Source: Gemmatimonadota bacterium
Lineage (GTDB): Bacteria; Gemmatimonadota; Gemmatimonadetes; Longimicrobiales; Longimicrobiaceae
NCBI GenBank assembly: GCA_019348475.1
Contig: JAHWJJ010000088.1
Coordinates: 1-11,500 of the forward strand
DNA: 11,500 bases
Direction of reading: 5' to 3'
The position numbers were made by a program, and so were the translations under genes. The notes under the pieces are model-generated. The model made no database searches. It saw only the letters and a program-made list of their open reading frames with translations, and was not told the DNA's origin. Positions 1 to 5,745 of the stretch are shown piece by piece (positions within the stretch are counted from its first letter, which is position 1; each line of letters begins with the position of its first letter).

Positions 1-559
1 TCTGCATCAGGATGGTCTTGCCCGCCTTGGGCGGCGCCACGATCAGCCCGCGCTGTCCCTTGCCGATGGGCGCCACCAGGTCCATCACCCGCATGGAAAG
101 GTCGGCGCTGGACGTTTCCAGGTGGATGCGCTGGTCCGGGTAGCGGGGGCGCAGGTTGTCGAAGGCCACGCGGTGCTTGGCCTTGTCCGGCTCGTCGCCG
201 TTCACCCGCTCCACCTTGAGCAGGGCCAGGTACCGCTCGCCCTCCTTGGGCGGGCGCACCTGCCCCAGCACCGTGTCGCCGGTGCGCAGGTCGAAGCGCT
301 TGATCTGGCTGGGCGACACGTAGATGTCGTCCGGGCCGTACAGGTAGTTCCAGTCCTGCGAGCGCAGGAAGCCGTAGCCCTCGGGGAGGACCTCCAGCAC
401 ACCCTCGCCGCGCAGCACCACTTCGCTGTCGAGCAGGTTCTGCTCGATGCGGTAGATGAGGTCCTGCTTGCGCAGCCCCGAGTAGTTGGAGATGTTGAGC
501 CCTTCGGCCATCTCGTGCAACTCGGCGATGCTCTTTGTCTTGATCGTGCTGATGTCCAC
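1..559 (-). CDS. rho: Transcription termination factor Rho, N-terminal part (runs off the left edge)
   Basis: Rho is a hexameric RNA helicase/ATPase that ends transcription at Rho-dependent sites. The 186 visible residues contain, in order, an N-terminal helical Rho_N domain (about 1-47, with IAELHEMAEGLNISNYSGLRK), a cold-shock-like RNA-binding domain (about 50-125, with GEGVLEVLPEGYGFLR and DDIYVSPSQIKRF), and the start of the ATPase core with the Walker A stretch GLIVAPPKAGKT at 171-182. This is the usual place in Rho proteins of about 420 residues, so nothing is inserted before the ATPase, unlike the long N-terminal extensions seen in actinobacterial Rho. The start is GTG at 559, chosen because GGAG lies about seven bases upstream and the family N-terminus begins there. 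The frame is open further upstream but without family-like sequence. The C-terminal half is outside the window. It is divergent from the M50 protease gene. Confidence 0.97.
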   Translation of the reverse strand, partial: MDISTIKTKSIAELHEMAEGLNISNYSGLRKQDLIYRIEQNLLDSEVVLRGEGVLEVLPEGYGFLRSQDWNYLYGPDDIYVSPSQIKRFDLRTGDTVLGQVRPPKEGERYLALLKVERVNGDEPDKAKHRVAFDNLRPRYPDQRIHLETSSADLSMRVMDLVAPIGKGQRGLIVAPPKAGKTILMQ

Positions 560-703
560 GACTAGCTCCGAATGTATGTAGGCGCACCCGGCGGCACGTA
601 GCCCGGGTCCGCTGGATTGTTCCGCTGGGTGGGGAAACCGGCCAGGGGAGGGGGCGCACCGCGCGCCGGGGCGAGCAGGTCTGGCGTAAGGAAACGTGGC
701 CCC

Positions 704-732
704 AACCTAAGCACGGTATACACTGAGGTCAA
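704..732 (-). promoter_or_regulatory. Candidate promoter for rho
   Basis: Read on the minus strand, TTGACC (732-727, five of six matches to the -35 consensus) is followed after 17 bases by TAGGTT (709-704, three of six to the -10 consensus). Transcription from here would give a leader of about 140 bases before the rho GTG. Rho genes are often preceded by long leaders used for autoregulation, which fits, but the -10 is poor. No better site is visible between the two divergent genes. Confidence 0.3.
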
Positions 733-739
733 GAGAAAA

Positions 740-1870
740 GTGCCCGACGTTGCTGGGCCGTTCGCCGCGTGGCGCGTGGTCCAAGTCCATGACCAACAGG
801 TGTTTCAGGCGCGCCTGCTCCCCGGGCTTTCGCTGCAGGACGCCGCCGTGCGACCGTGGGTGGAGCAATGGCCCGGGCGCGTTTATTCGCAGCCCGGGCC
901 GGACGGCCTGGAAGTCACCCTGGCGCGCCGCATCCGGCCGCGGCCGCGGGAGCGGTGGTGGCTGCACCTGCTGCTGCTGGCGCTCACCCTGCTCACCGCC
1001 ACCGTGGCCGGCGCCACCCTGGTCGAGGGCGACCCCCTTCGTATTCGCGATGCGAACCTGGGGGCGATTGCGATTCCCGTGCCCACGCGGCTGACACCGC
1101 TTTCCGTGGCACCCGGCCTGTGGTTCTCGCTTCCCCTGCTCGTCATCCTGGGCGCGCACGAGCTGGGGCACTACGCGCTGGCGCGGCGGCACGGGATGGA
1201 CGTGTCGCCGCCCTACTTCATCCCCGCGCCGTGGATGGTGAGCCTGATCGGCACCTTCGGCGCGTTCATCCGCCTGCGTTCGCCGCTGCTGAACCGCGCG
1301 GTGCTGCTGGACGTGGGCGCCGCGGGGCCCATCGCCAGCTTTCTGCTTTCCATCCCGGCCGTGCTGCTGGGGCTGGCCTGGTCGGCGACGGTGACGGACG
1401 TGCCGGCGTGGGTCGGGGGGGCGCGCACGGCGGTGCTGGTGGACGGGCAGACGCAGCTGATGGGCGAGTCCGTGGCGTTCATCCTGCTGCGCTCGCTCTC
1501 GCCCGTGGCCGACGCCCCCTTCGTGGTGCTGCACCCGCTGGCGTTCGCGGGGTGGCTGGGCTTCTTCTTCACCGCGCTGAACCTGTTCCCCGTGAGCCAG
1601 CTCGACGGCGGACACGTCGTCTTCGCGCTGTCGCGCCGCGCGCACCGCGTGGTGGGGGTGCTGACGGTCGCGCTGCTGCTGGCGCTCTCGTTCGGCTGGA
1701 AGGGGTGGCTGGTGTGGGCGGTGCTGGTGATGGCGATCGGGCGCGGGCGCCTTGGGCATCCCCCCGTCTTCGACCCCGCCTTTCGCCTGGGCCCCGCCCG
1801 CCGCGCCGCCGCCTGGGCGTGCATCGTCATCTTCTTCCTGACCCTGGTCCCGGTGCCGTTCCCCGTCTAG
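740..1870 (+). CDS. Site-2-type intramembrane zinc metalloprotease (peptidase family M50)
   Basis: This is a 376-residue polytopic membrane protein of the M50 (S2P) class, which cuts substrates within the membrane. The zinc-binding motif HELGH is at 140-144 in a hydrophobic segment. The second catalytic motif, NLFPVSQLDGGH, is at 281-292, where D289 would be the third zinc ligand. Hydrophobic segments lie near 74-94, 126-142, 187-214, 265-285, 303-332 and 357-373. The stretch after HELGH (PPYFIPAP, then GTFGAFIRL near 171-179) resembles the plant EGY and cyanobacterial S2P group more than RseP, and no PDZ domain is seen, so a role in sigma-E-type anti-sigma cleavage should not be assumed. Start: GTG at 740 has GAGG 11 bases upstream. 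An in-frame TTG at 617 is possible, but the extra 41 residues look like Arg/Gly-rich noise. The cytoplasmic N-terminal part (1-72) has no domain I recognise. The substrate is unknown. Confidence 0.9.
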   Translation: MPDVAGPFAAWRVVQVHDQQVFQARLLPGLSLQDAAVRPWVEQWPGRVYSQPGPDGLEVTLARRIRPRPRERWWLHLLLLALTLLTATVAGATLVEGDPLRIRDANLGAIAIPVPTRLTPLSVAPGLWFSLPLLVILGAHELGHYALARRHGMDVSPPYFIPAPWMVSLIGTFGAFIRLRSPLLNRAVLLDVGAAGPIASFLLSIPAVLLGLAWSATVTDVPAWVGGARTAVLVDGQTQLMGESVAFILLRSLSPVADAPFVVLHPLAFAGWLGFFFTALNLFPVSQLDGGHVVFALSRRAHRVVGVLTVALLLALSFGWKGWLVWAVLVMAIGRGRLGHPPVFDPAFRLGPARRAAAWACIVIFFLTLVPVPFPV

Positions 1871-1884
1871 CGGGCGCCGGTGAA

Positions 1885-1899
1885 GCCGGGAATCCCGGC
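1885..1899 (+). terminator. Short hairpin after the M50 protease gene
   Basis: GCCGGG (1885-1890) and CCCGGC (1894-1899) form a perfect six-base-pair stem with a three-base loop, 15 bases after the protease stop. No T-run follows, so it is at best a weak or Rho-assisted terminator or a 3'-end stabiliser. The rest of 1900-2055 is GC-rich and shows no gene. Confidence 0.3.
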
Positions 1900-2055
1900 C
1901 GCGAACTGGCATCCCCCTCGTCGGGGCGGTTCGGCCCCCGCAGGAACCGGCGCCCCCCGCCCCGGACGGCTGGCTCAGCGAAGCCCGCCCCCGCGGCACC
2001 CCACGGAAAAGAACGAATTCGCTCGCACCCAAACCGGCCGCCGCAGACGTGCGCC

Positions 2056-2084
2056 TTGACATGTGCGCCCGTGGGCGGGAGAAT
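2056..2084 (+). promoter_or_regulatory. Sigma-70-like promoter for the 118-residue protein gene
   Basis: A perfect -35 TTGACA (2056-2061) is separated by 17 bases from GAGAAT (2079-2084), which keeps the key A and T of the -10 element (four of six). Transcription would start near 2091, giving a leader of just under 40 bases that includes the GGAGG site at 2119-2123. This is the best match to the housekeeping promoter consensus in the window. Confidence 0.6.
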
Positions 2085-2128
2085 TCCTGGTGGAAAATGC
2101 GCAGTGCGTCTTTAGTCCGGAGGTGGGG

Positions 2129-2485
2129 ATGGCACGCCACAACCGCGAAGGACAGGGCGAGGACCAGCACGGGCGGCGGTACGTGATCGGCTACCAGCCG
2201 GACTGGTTCCACCAGATCAAGGTGGCGCGGGGACTGGACACGGGGCGGCAGTCGACCAAGATCCTGCTCCGGAACCCGGAGCCGCCCGCGGCGGACCCGG
2301 GCCCGCGGGTGCGCACGCACATCGCGGCGCCGGAGCTGGGGATCGACGTGGAGGTGATGCTGCGCGACCCGCGCCACGTGGTGCGCCGCATCACCGTGGA
2401 GACGGTGGTGCCCGAGGGCGAGGAAAAGGGCGAGACGGTGAGCTTCGTCGTCTCGCGCGTTCCCGACTCCGGCCGCTCCGCCTGA
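2129..2485 (+). CDS. Small hydrophilic protein of unknown function (118 residues)
   Basis: I do not recognise this protein. The start is ATG at 2129, with a strong Shine-Dalgarno GGAGG five bases upstream. An in-frame upstream start (2063) would overlap the promoter and is rejected. The product is soluble-looking: no signal peptide, no membrane segment and no cysteine. It has a charged N-terminus (1-17), an aromatic motif RRYVIGYQPDWFHQIKVARG (16-35), a proline-rich linker (50-60), and a C-terminal half (61-112) that reads like alternating beta strands with clustered Arg/His and Glu (VMLRDPRHVVRRITVETV, 76-93). The Trp/Tyr/His-rich patch and the basic pairs could suit nucleic-acid or protein binding, but that is only a guess. 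It has its own promoter upstream and a terminator-like palindrome downstream, so it is probably monocistronic and well expressed. Coding is supported by the good ribosome binding site, the promoter and the codon usage. Confidence 0.75.
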   Translation: MARHNREGQGEDQHGRRYVIGYQPDWFHQIKVARGLDTGRQSTKILLRNPEPPAADPGPRVRTHIAAPELGIDVEVMLRDPRHVVRRITVETVVPEGEEKGETVSFVVSRVPDSGRSA

Positions 2486-2515
2486 CCCACCCGCGTACAG
2501 GCCGTCCCCCCCGAA

Positions 2516-2551
2516 CCGCGGCCGCCCGGCCGCGGCGCGGTACCTTTCTTT
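2516..2551 (+). terminator. Terminator-like palindrome after the small protein gene
   Basis: CCGCGGCCG (2516-2524) pairs perfectly with CGGCCGCGG (2527-2535), and the loop would open to about four bases. A pyrimidine-rich TTTCTTT run lies at 2545-2551, some ten bases further on. The stem is very strong but the T-run is offset, so termination efficiency is uncertain. It separates the small gene from the histidine kinase gene. Confidence 0.5.
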
Positions 2552-2563
2552 GGGGCCCGTGCA

Positions 2564-3466
2564 ATGATCCTGCTGGCCCAGGCGGCGGCCCCCCCTGCTG
2601 TGGGCCCGGACAACCGCCTGCTGTTCGTGGTGAGCGTGGTCGTGGTGGCCAGCGTGGTGCTGTTCACCGCCGGCGTCATCTTTACGCTTCTGCGCCGCAG
2701 CGACCGCCGCCGCGCGGAAGAAGAGAAGCTGGCGGCCATGGGCACGGCCACCGCGCGCATCCTGCACCAAATCAAGAACCCGCTGCAGACCATCGTGCTG
2801 CACGCGGACCTGCTGCAGAACGAAAAGATGGTGGCCGACCCGCTGCAGCGGCGCGAGGTGGCCGACGCCATCATCGGCGAATCGCAGCGGCTGGTCGCCA
2901 TGCTGGAGGAGCTGTCGGTCTACGCGTCGGGCGCGCAGCGGGCGCTGAGCCGCCAGCCCGTGTTCGTGGACGACCTGGTGCGCCAGGTGGCCGCCAACGA
3001 GGCGCGCGAGGCGGGCGGAACCGGGGTGCGGGTGGACGCCGCCGGGGTGGAGCAGGCCGTGGTGCTGGCGGATGCGTACTACCTGCGCCAGGTGGTGGAC
3101 AACCTGGTGCGCAACGCGCGCGAGGCCATGGCCGGGCAGGAGGGTGCCCGCCTGCGGGTGACGGTGGAGCGCGACGGCGGGCAGGCGGTGGTGCGGGTGG
3201 CCGACAACGGCCCGGGGATCGCGCCCGACCGGCTGGACCGCATCTTTCAGCCGTTCGTCAGCACCAAGGGCAAGGGGATGGGATTGGGGCTGGCCATCTG
3301 CCGCGAGATCGTGGAGGCGCACGCGGGGCGCATCGAGGTGGACAGCGCCGTGGGGCGGGGGACCACGTTCACCCTGCGCCTGCCGCTGTACGGCGACGGG
3401 ATGGGCGCGGGGGGGGCGCTCCCCGGCCTGGCGCCCGAGCCCGCCGCGGGGGCCGCGTGGAGCTGA
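2564..3466 (+). CDS. Membrane-anchored sensor histidine kinase without an obvious sensor domain
   Basis: This 300-residue protein has one membrane segment (about 19-43) after a short outside tail, a basic stop-transfer (LLRRSDRRR, 42-50), a dimerisation/phosphoacceptor helix with HQIKNP (H68 the predicted phosphohistidine), and a complete HATPase_c domain: N box around DNLVRNAREAM (179-189), G1 DNGPGIA (214-220), F box FQPF (228-231) and G2 GKGMGLGLAI (236-245). There is no periplasmic or PAS sensor domain, so the signal probably comes through the membrane segment or a partner. The residue after H68 is Gln rather than the usual Glu/Asp. Gln is also found there in FleS/FlrB-type kinases, as I recall. 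No response regulator is in the window, so it is an orphan here. The start ATG at 2564 has only a weak upstream G-run (2552-2555). The last ten bases overlap the aldolase gene, suggesting coupled translation. The Gly/Ala/Pro-rich tail (279-300) is nonconserved-looking. Confidence 0.93.
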   Translation: MILLAQAAAPPAVGPDNRLLFVVSVVVVASVVLFTAGVIFTLLRRSDRRRAEEEKLAAMGTATARILHQIKNPLQTIVLHADLLQNEKMVADPLQRREVADAIIGESQRLVAMLEELSVYASGAQRALSRQPVFVDDLVRQVAANEAREAGGTGVRVDAAGVEQAVVLADAYYLRQVVDNLVRNAREAMAGQEGARLRVTVERDGGQAVVRVADNGPGIAPDRLDRIFQPFVSTKGKGMGLGLAICREIVEAHAGRIEVDSAVGRGTTFTLRLPLYGDGMGAGGALPGLAPEPAAGAAWS

Positions 3467-4401
3467 GGGGCGTATTCGCGCCGGCCACGACGCCGTTCGA
3501 CCCGGTGACCGGCGAGGCGGACGTGGTCTCCCTCCGCGCGAACGTGCGCCAGTGGCTGCGGGCGCCGCTGCGGGGAATCGTGCTCTTCGGCTCCACCGGC
3601 GAGGGGGTGCTGCTGGACGAGGACGAGAAGGCCCGCCTGACCGGCGCCACCCGCGACCTGCTGGACGCGGACCGGCTGCTCCTCTGCGGCACCGGGGCGG
3701 AATCGACCCGGGCCACCATCCGGCAGACGAAGCGGGTCGCCCAGGCGGGGGCGGACGCGGTGCTGGTGCAGCCGCCCTCGTTCTACCGCCCCCTGATGAC
3801 GCCGGCGGCGCTGCGCGACCATTACCTGGCGGTGGCGGAGGCGTCGCCGGTTCCGGTGATCCTGTACCAGGTGCCGCCGCGGTTCAGCGGGGTGGAGCTG
3901 GAGCCGGGGCTGGTGGCCGAGGTGGCGCGGCACCCGAACGTCGTCGGCCTCAAGGACTCGTCGGGCGACCTGCGGGTGCTGGGGGCGCTGATCGACGGGT
4001 GCCGCGGCGGATGCGACGTGCTGGCGGGGAGCGGCGCCATCCTTTACGCGGCGCTGGAGATGGGCGCCGTGGGCGGCATTCTGGCGGTTGCGCTGCTGAT
4101 GCCGCGGGAGTGCGCGGAGCTGTGCCGCGCATTCGACCAGGAGCGCTTTCCCGAAGCCGGCCGGCTGCAGGAGGCCATCGCGCCGCTGCACAAGGCCGTC
4201 GTGGGGGAGCTGGGGGTTCCCGGGGTGAAGGCGGCGCTCGATTCGATCGGGATGCACGGCGGCGCCCCCCGCCCGCCCATTCAGCCGCTGCGCAACCGGG
4301 ACGCGGGGAAGCTGGCGGATGCGCTGGCGGCCGCGGGGCTCCTGCCGAATCCGCTGGCGGAGCTGGACGGCGGGGAACAGGGAATAGGGAATAGGGAATA
4401 G
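3457..4401 (+). CDS. DapA-superfamily class I aldolase, resembling 4-hydroxy-2-oxoglutarate aldolase
   Basis: This 314-residue TIM-barrel lyase uses a Schiff-base lysine. Family signatures are FGSTGEG (44-50), the Tyr motif LYQVPPRFSG (136-145, Y137), and the lysine motif VVGLKDSSGD (162-171, K166). The Tyr-to-Lys spacing is that of DapA (Tyr133/Lys161 in E. coli), and R142 sits where DapA Arg138 binds the substrate carboxylate. However, LLLCGTGAESTRATI (74-88), VLAGSGAILYAALEMGAVGG (188-207) and the C-terminal GVPGVKAAL with HGGAPRPPIQPL read more like mammalian HOGA1, as I remember it, than like true dihydrodipicolinate synthase. The product could therefore split 4-hydroxy-2-oxoglutarate into pyruvate and glyoxylate, or act on another 2-keto-3-deoxy sugar acid. 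Lysine synthesis is the alternative. The start is GTG at 3457, inside the kinase gene end (10-base overlap), with no clear Shine-Dalgarno. The last eight or so residues and the stop are encoded by the GGGAATA repeat. Confidence 0.88.
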   Translation: MELRGVFAPATTPFDPVTGEADVVSLRANVRQWLRAPLRGIVLFGSTGEGVLLDEDEKARLTGATRDLLDADRLLLCGTGAESTRATIRQTKRVAQAGADAVLVQPPSFYRPLMTPAALRDHYLAVAEASPVPVILYQVPPRFSGVELEPGLVAEVARHPNVVGLKDSSGDLRVLGALIDGCRGGCDVLAGSGAILYAALEMGAVGGILAVALLMPRECAELCRAFDQERFPEAGRLQEAIAPLHKAVVGELGVPGVKAALDSIGMHGGAPRPPIQPLRNRDAGKLADALAAAGLLPNPLAELDGGEQGIGNRE

Positions 4402-4407
4402 GGAATA
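4373..4407 (+). repeat. Heptamer tandem repeat (GGGAATA) spanning the aldolase stop codon
   Basis: One variant copy, GGGAACA (4373-4379), is followed by four perfect GGGAATA copies (4380-4407). Each unit boundary creates a TAG (4385, 4392, 4399 and 4406), and since seven is not a multiple of three, the first three fall in the three different forward frames. The aldolase stop is the one at 4399-4401. The opposite strand, TATTCCC, has no stop in any frame. Confidence 0.9.
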
Positions 4408-4470
4408 GGGAATAGCCTGCCCCGCCGCGCCGAACGCCGCGGAGTAAAACCCGCGGCTGGAAACGCCACG

Positions 4471-4680
4471 AGCCCCGTCTCGGCTCGCTTGCGCTCGCCG
4501 AACGGGGCTTCAACTGCATCAAAACGGCAACACCCTGGGGGCGCCTCTCCCGCGCAGTTTGCGGGTGAGGGGCCGGGCGGCCAGGGGTCCGCGCCCCCGC
4601 GATGCGGTTGCCGTTCATGCAGTTGAAGCCCCGCGGCAGTTTGCGGGGCTTTCCGCCGTTGTTGCGGCGGCTTCAGCCGC
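4471..4680. repeat. Nested hairpin / inverted-repeat element in a 428-base gene-free stretch
   Basis: The region 4402-4829 has no credible gene. Its core is an ordered set of complementary arms. Hairpin A is AGCCCCGT (4471-4478) with ACGGGGCT (4502-4509), extended inside by TCGGC/GCCGA. A long inverted repeat pairs GGGGCTTCAACTGCAT (4504-4519) with its exact complement at 4617-4632, and after a short mismatch CGGCAAC (4525-4531) with GTTGCCG (4607-4613). Inside it is a ten-base-pair stem with one mismatch (4544-4553 with 4561-4570). To the right, AAGCCCCGC (4626-4634) pairs with GCGGGGCTT (4643-4651), and two small stems lie at 4653-4670 and 4667-4680. The 12-mer GCAGTTTGCGGG occurs twice (4554-4565, 4636-4647), forming loop and stem in both. 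The GGGGCTT/AAGCCCC arms can pair in two mutually exclusive ways. It could be a dispersed intergenic repeat (REP or MITE-like), a structured RNA, or a terminator cluster. No transposase or target duplication is evident. Confidence 0.75.
4626..4653 (+). terminator. Terminator-like hairpin within the inverted-repeat element
   Basis: The stem is nine perfect base pairs (AAGCCCCGC with GCGGGGCTT) around an eight-base loop, followed by only TTCC. It could end transcripts coming from the kinase-aldolase pair, but the T-run is too short for a textbook intrinsic terminator. Confidence 0.4.
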
Positions 4681-4782
4681 TCCCGCGTGAGCCGGTCCAC
4701 CATCGCCGCGCAGTCATCAGCCAGACAAACGCCGTTGCCCACCACCCCGCACCCGCGTAGCTTGTCCGCCGCAAAGCGTGCC

Positions 4783-4828
4783 CACTCTCGCACTTTCGCA
4801 CTTTCGCTTTCGCACTCTCGCACTCCCC
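4783..4828 (+). repeat. Octamer repeat (CACTYTCG) abutting the enoyl-CoA hydratase start
   Basis: Units are CACTCTCG (4783-4790), CACTTTCG twice (4791-4806), a shortened CTTTCG (4807-4812), CACTCTCG (4813-4820) and CACTCCCC (4821-4828). The ATG begins one base later at 4830. The tract fills the space where a Shine-Dalgarno sequence would lie and is pyrimidine-rich, so it cannot serve as one. The same unit recurs before recF (6341-6370). Confidence 0.88.
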
Positions 4829-4829
4829 C

Positions 4830-5654
4830 ATGGCCGAATACAGCAACCTCACGCTCGACGTCCAGGACCGTATCGCCATTCTGTCCGTCAACCGGCCGGA
4901 CAAGCTGAACGCGCTCAACGAGCAGACCATCCGCGAGCTGGGCCAGGCGATGGACGAGATCGCGTCGCGCGACGACGTGGGCGGCGTGATCCTGACCGGC
5001 GTGGGCGAAAAGGCGTTCGTGGCCGGCGCCGACATCGCCGAGCTGGCGAAGATGGGGCCGGTGGATGGCATCGAGGTCAGCCGCCTGGGGCAGCGGGTGT
5101 TCCGCCAGATCGAGCTTTCGCGCAAACCGGTCATCGCGGCGGTGAACGGCTTTGCGCTGGGCGGTGGGTGCGAGCTGGCGCTGGCCTGCCACCTTCGCAT
5201 CGCCGGCGAGAACGCGCAGTTCGGGCTGCCGGAGGTAAAGCTGGGGATCATCCCCGGCTACGGCGGCACCCTGCGCCTGCCGCGCATCGTGGGCAAGGGC
5301 CGCGCGCTGGAGCTGATGCTGACGGCGCAGTTCATCAAGGCCGACGAGGCCTACCGCATCGGCCTGGTGAACCGCGTCGTCCCCAAGCCGCACGGGGACG
5401 AGGGGCAGGAGGCGCCCAGCCCCAGGGACGCGCTGATCGCCGAGGCCCGGTCGATGATGCAGGTCATCCTCGCCAACGGTCCCATCGCGCTGGGGCTGGC
5501 CATCGAGTGCACCACCCGGGGGATGGAGATGTCGGTGGACGACGGCCTGGCTCTGGAGAGCAACCTCTTCGGCCTGCTCGCCGCGACCAGCGACATGCGC
5601 GAGGGGATGCAGGCGTTCCTGGAGAAGCGGAAGGCGGAGTTCACGAGGCGCTGA
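4830..5654 (+). CDS. Enoyl-CoA hydratase (crotonase family)
   Basis: This 274-residue cytoplasmic enzyme hydrates trans-2-enoyl-CoA to 3-hydroxyacyl-CoA in fatty-acid or amino-acid breakdown. Crotonase landmarks are in order: NRPDKLNALN (21-30), the first oxyanion-hole segment FVAGADIAEL (63-72), and the second, ALGGGCELALACHLRIA (109-125). FGLPEVKLGIIPGYGGTLRL (131-150) carries the second catalytic acid. Both catalytic glutamates of true hydratases are present, E115 and E135, with the same 20-residue spacing as Glu144/Glu164 of the rat enzyme, which favours hydratase over isomerase or dehalogenase. A short charged insert (KPHGDEGQEAPSPRD, about 188-202) follows NRVVP. Length is slightly above the usual 255-265. 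The ATG at 4830 gives the expected N-terminus but has no Shine-Dalgarno, being preceded by the CACTYTCG repeat. No other beta-oxidation gene is adjacent, so the substrate is unknown. Confidence 0.95.
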   Translation: MAEYSNLTLDVQDRIAILSVNRPDKLNALNEQTIRELGQAMDEIASRDDVGGVILTGVGEKAFVAGADIAELAKMGPVDGIEVSRLGQRVFRQIELSRKPVIAAVNGFALGGGCELALACHLRIAGENAQFGLPEVKLGIIPGYGGTLRLPRIVGKGRALELMLTAQFIKADEAYRIGLVNRVVPKPHGDEGQEAPSPRDALIAEARSMMQVILANGPIALGLAIECTTRGMEMSVDDGLALESNLFGLLAATSDMREGMQAFLEKRKAEFTRR

Positions 5655-5663
5655 ACGGCGGGT

Positions 5664-5729
5664 TCAAGTGCCCAGGTTCAGGTGCCCAGGGCTGTTACTT
5701 GAACCTTGACCCTTGAACCTGGGCACTGA
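5664..5729. repeat. Heptamer/14-mer repeats forming an inverted repeat between the hydratase and ogt
   Basis: Two 14-base direct copies, TTCAAGTGCCCAGG (5664-5677) and TTCAGGTGCCCAGG (5678-5691), are followed by three seven-base units TTGAACC, TTGACCC, TTGAACC (5699-5719) and TGGGCAC. The left AGTGCCCAGGTTCA (5667-5680) is the exact complement of TGAACCTGGGCACT (5714-5727), giving a 14-base-pair hairpin with a 33-base loop. It lies just after the hydratase stop and ends six bases before the ogt Shine-Dalgarno. It could act as a terminator or stabiliser. The reuse of seven-base units recalls the heptamer tract at 4373-4407. Confidence 0.85.
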
Positions 5730-5745
5730 CGTACGGAGGCAGAGG

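Noticed and set aside
712..729. GTATAC-containing -10 box for the M50 protease on the plus strand
   Set aside because: TATACA at 717-722 has no -35 partner, and the transcript would begin at or after the Shine-Dalgarno.
617..739. N-terminal extension of the M50 protease from a TTG at 617
   Set aside because: The added 41 residues are Gly/Arg-rich without family similarity and cover the intergenic region. GTG 740 has a GAGG upstream.
707..3322. 871-residue open frame on the minus strand
   Set aside because: It lies antisense to the M50 protease, the small protein and the histidine kinase, is His/Arg/Gln-rich low-complexity, and has no domain. Long antisense frames are expected at this GC content.
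4373..4407. Possible CRISPR array
   Set aside because: The units are directly adjacent with no spacers and only seven bases long, and no cas gene is near.
4281..5393. 370-residue and 192-residue minus-strand frames over the hydratase and repeats
   Set aside because: They are antisense to the enoyl-CoA hydratase and contain repetitive CESAKVRE-like text that is simply the translated CACTYTCG repeat.
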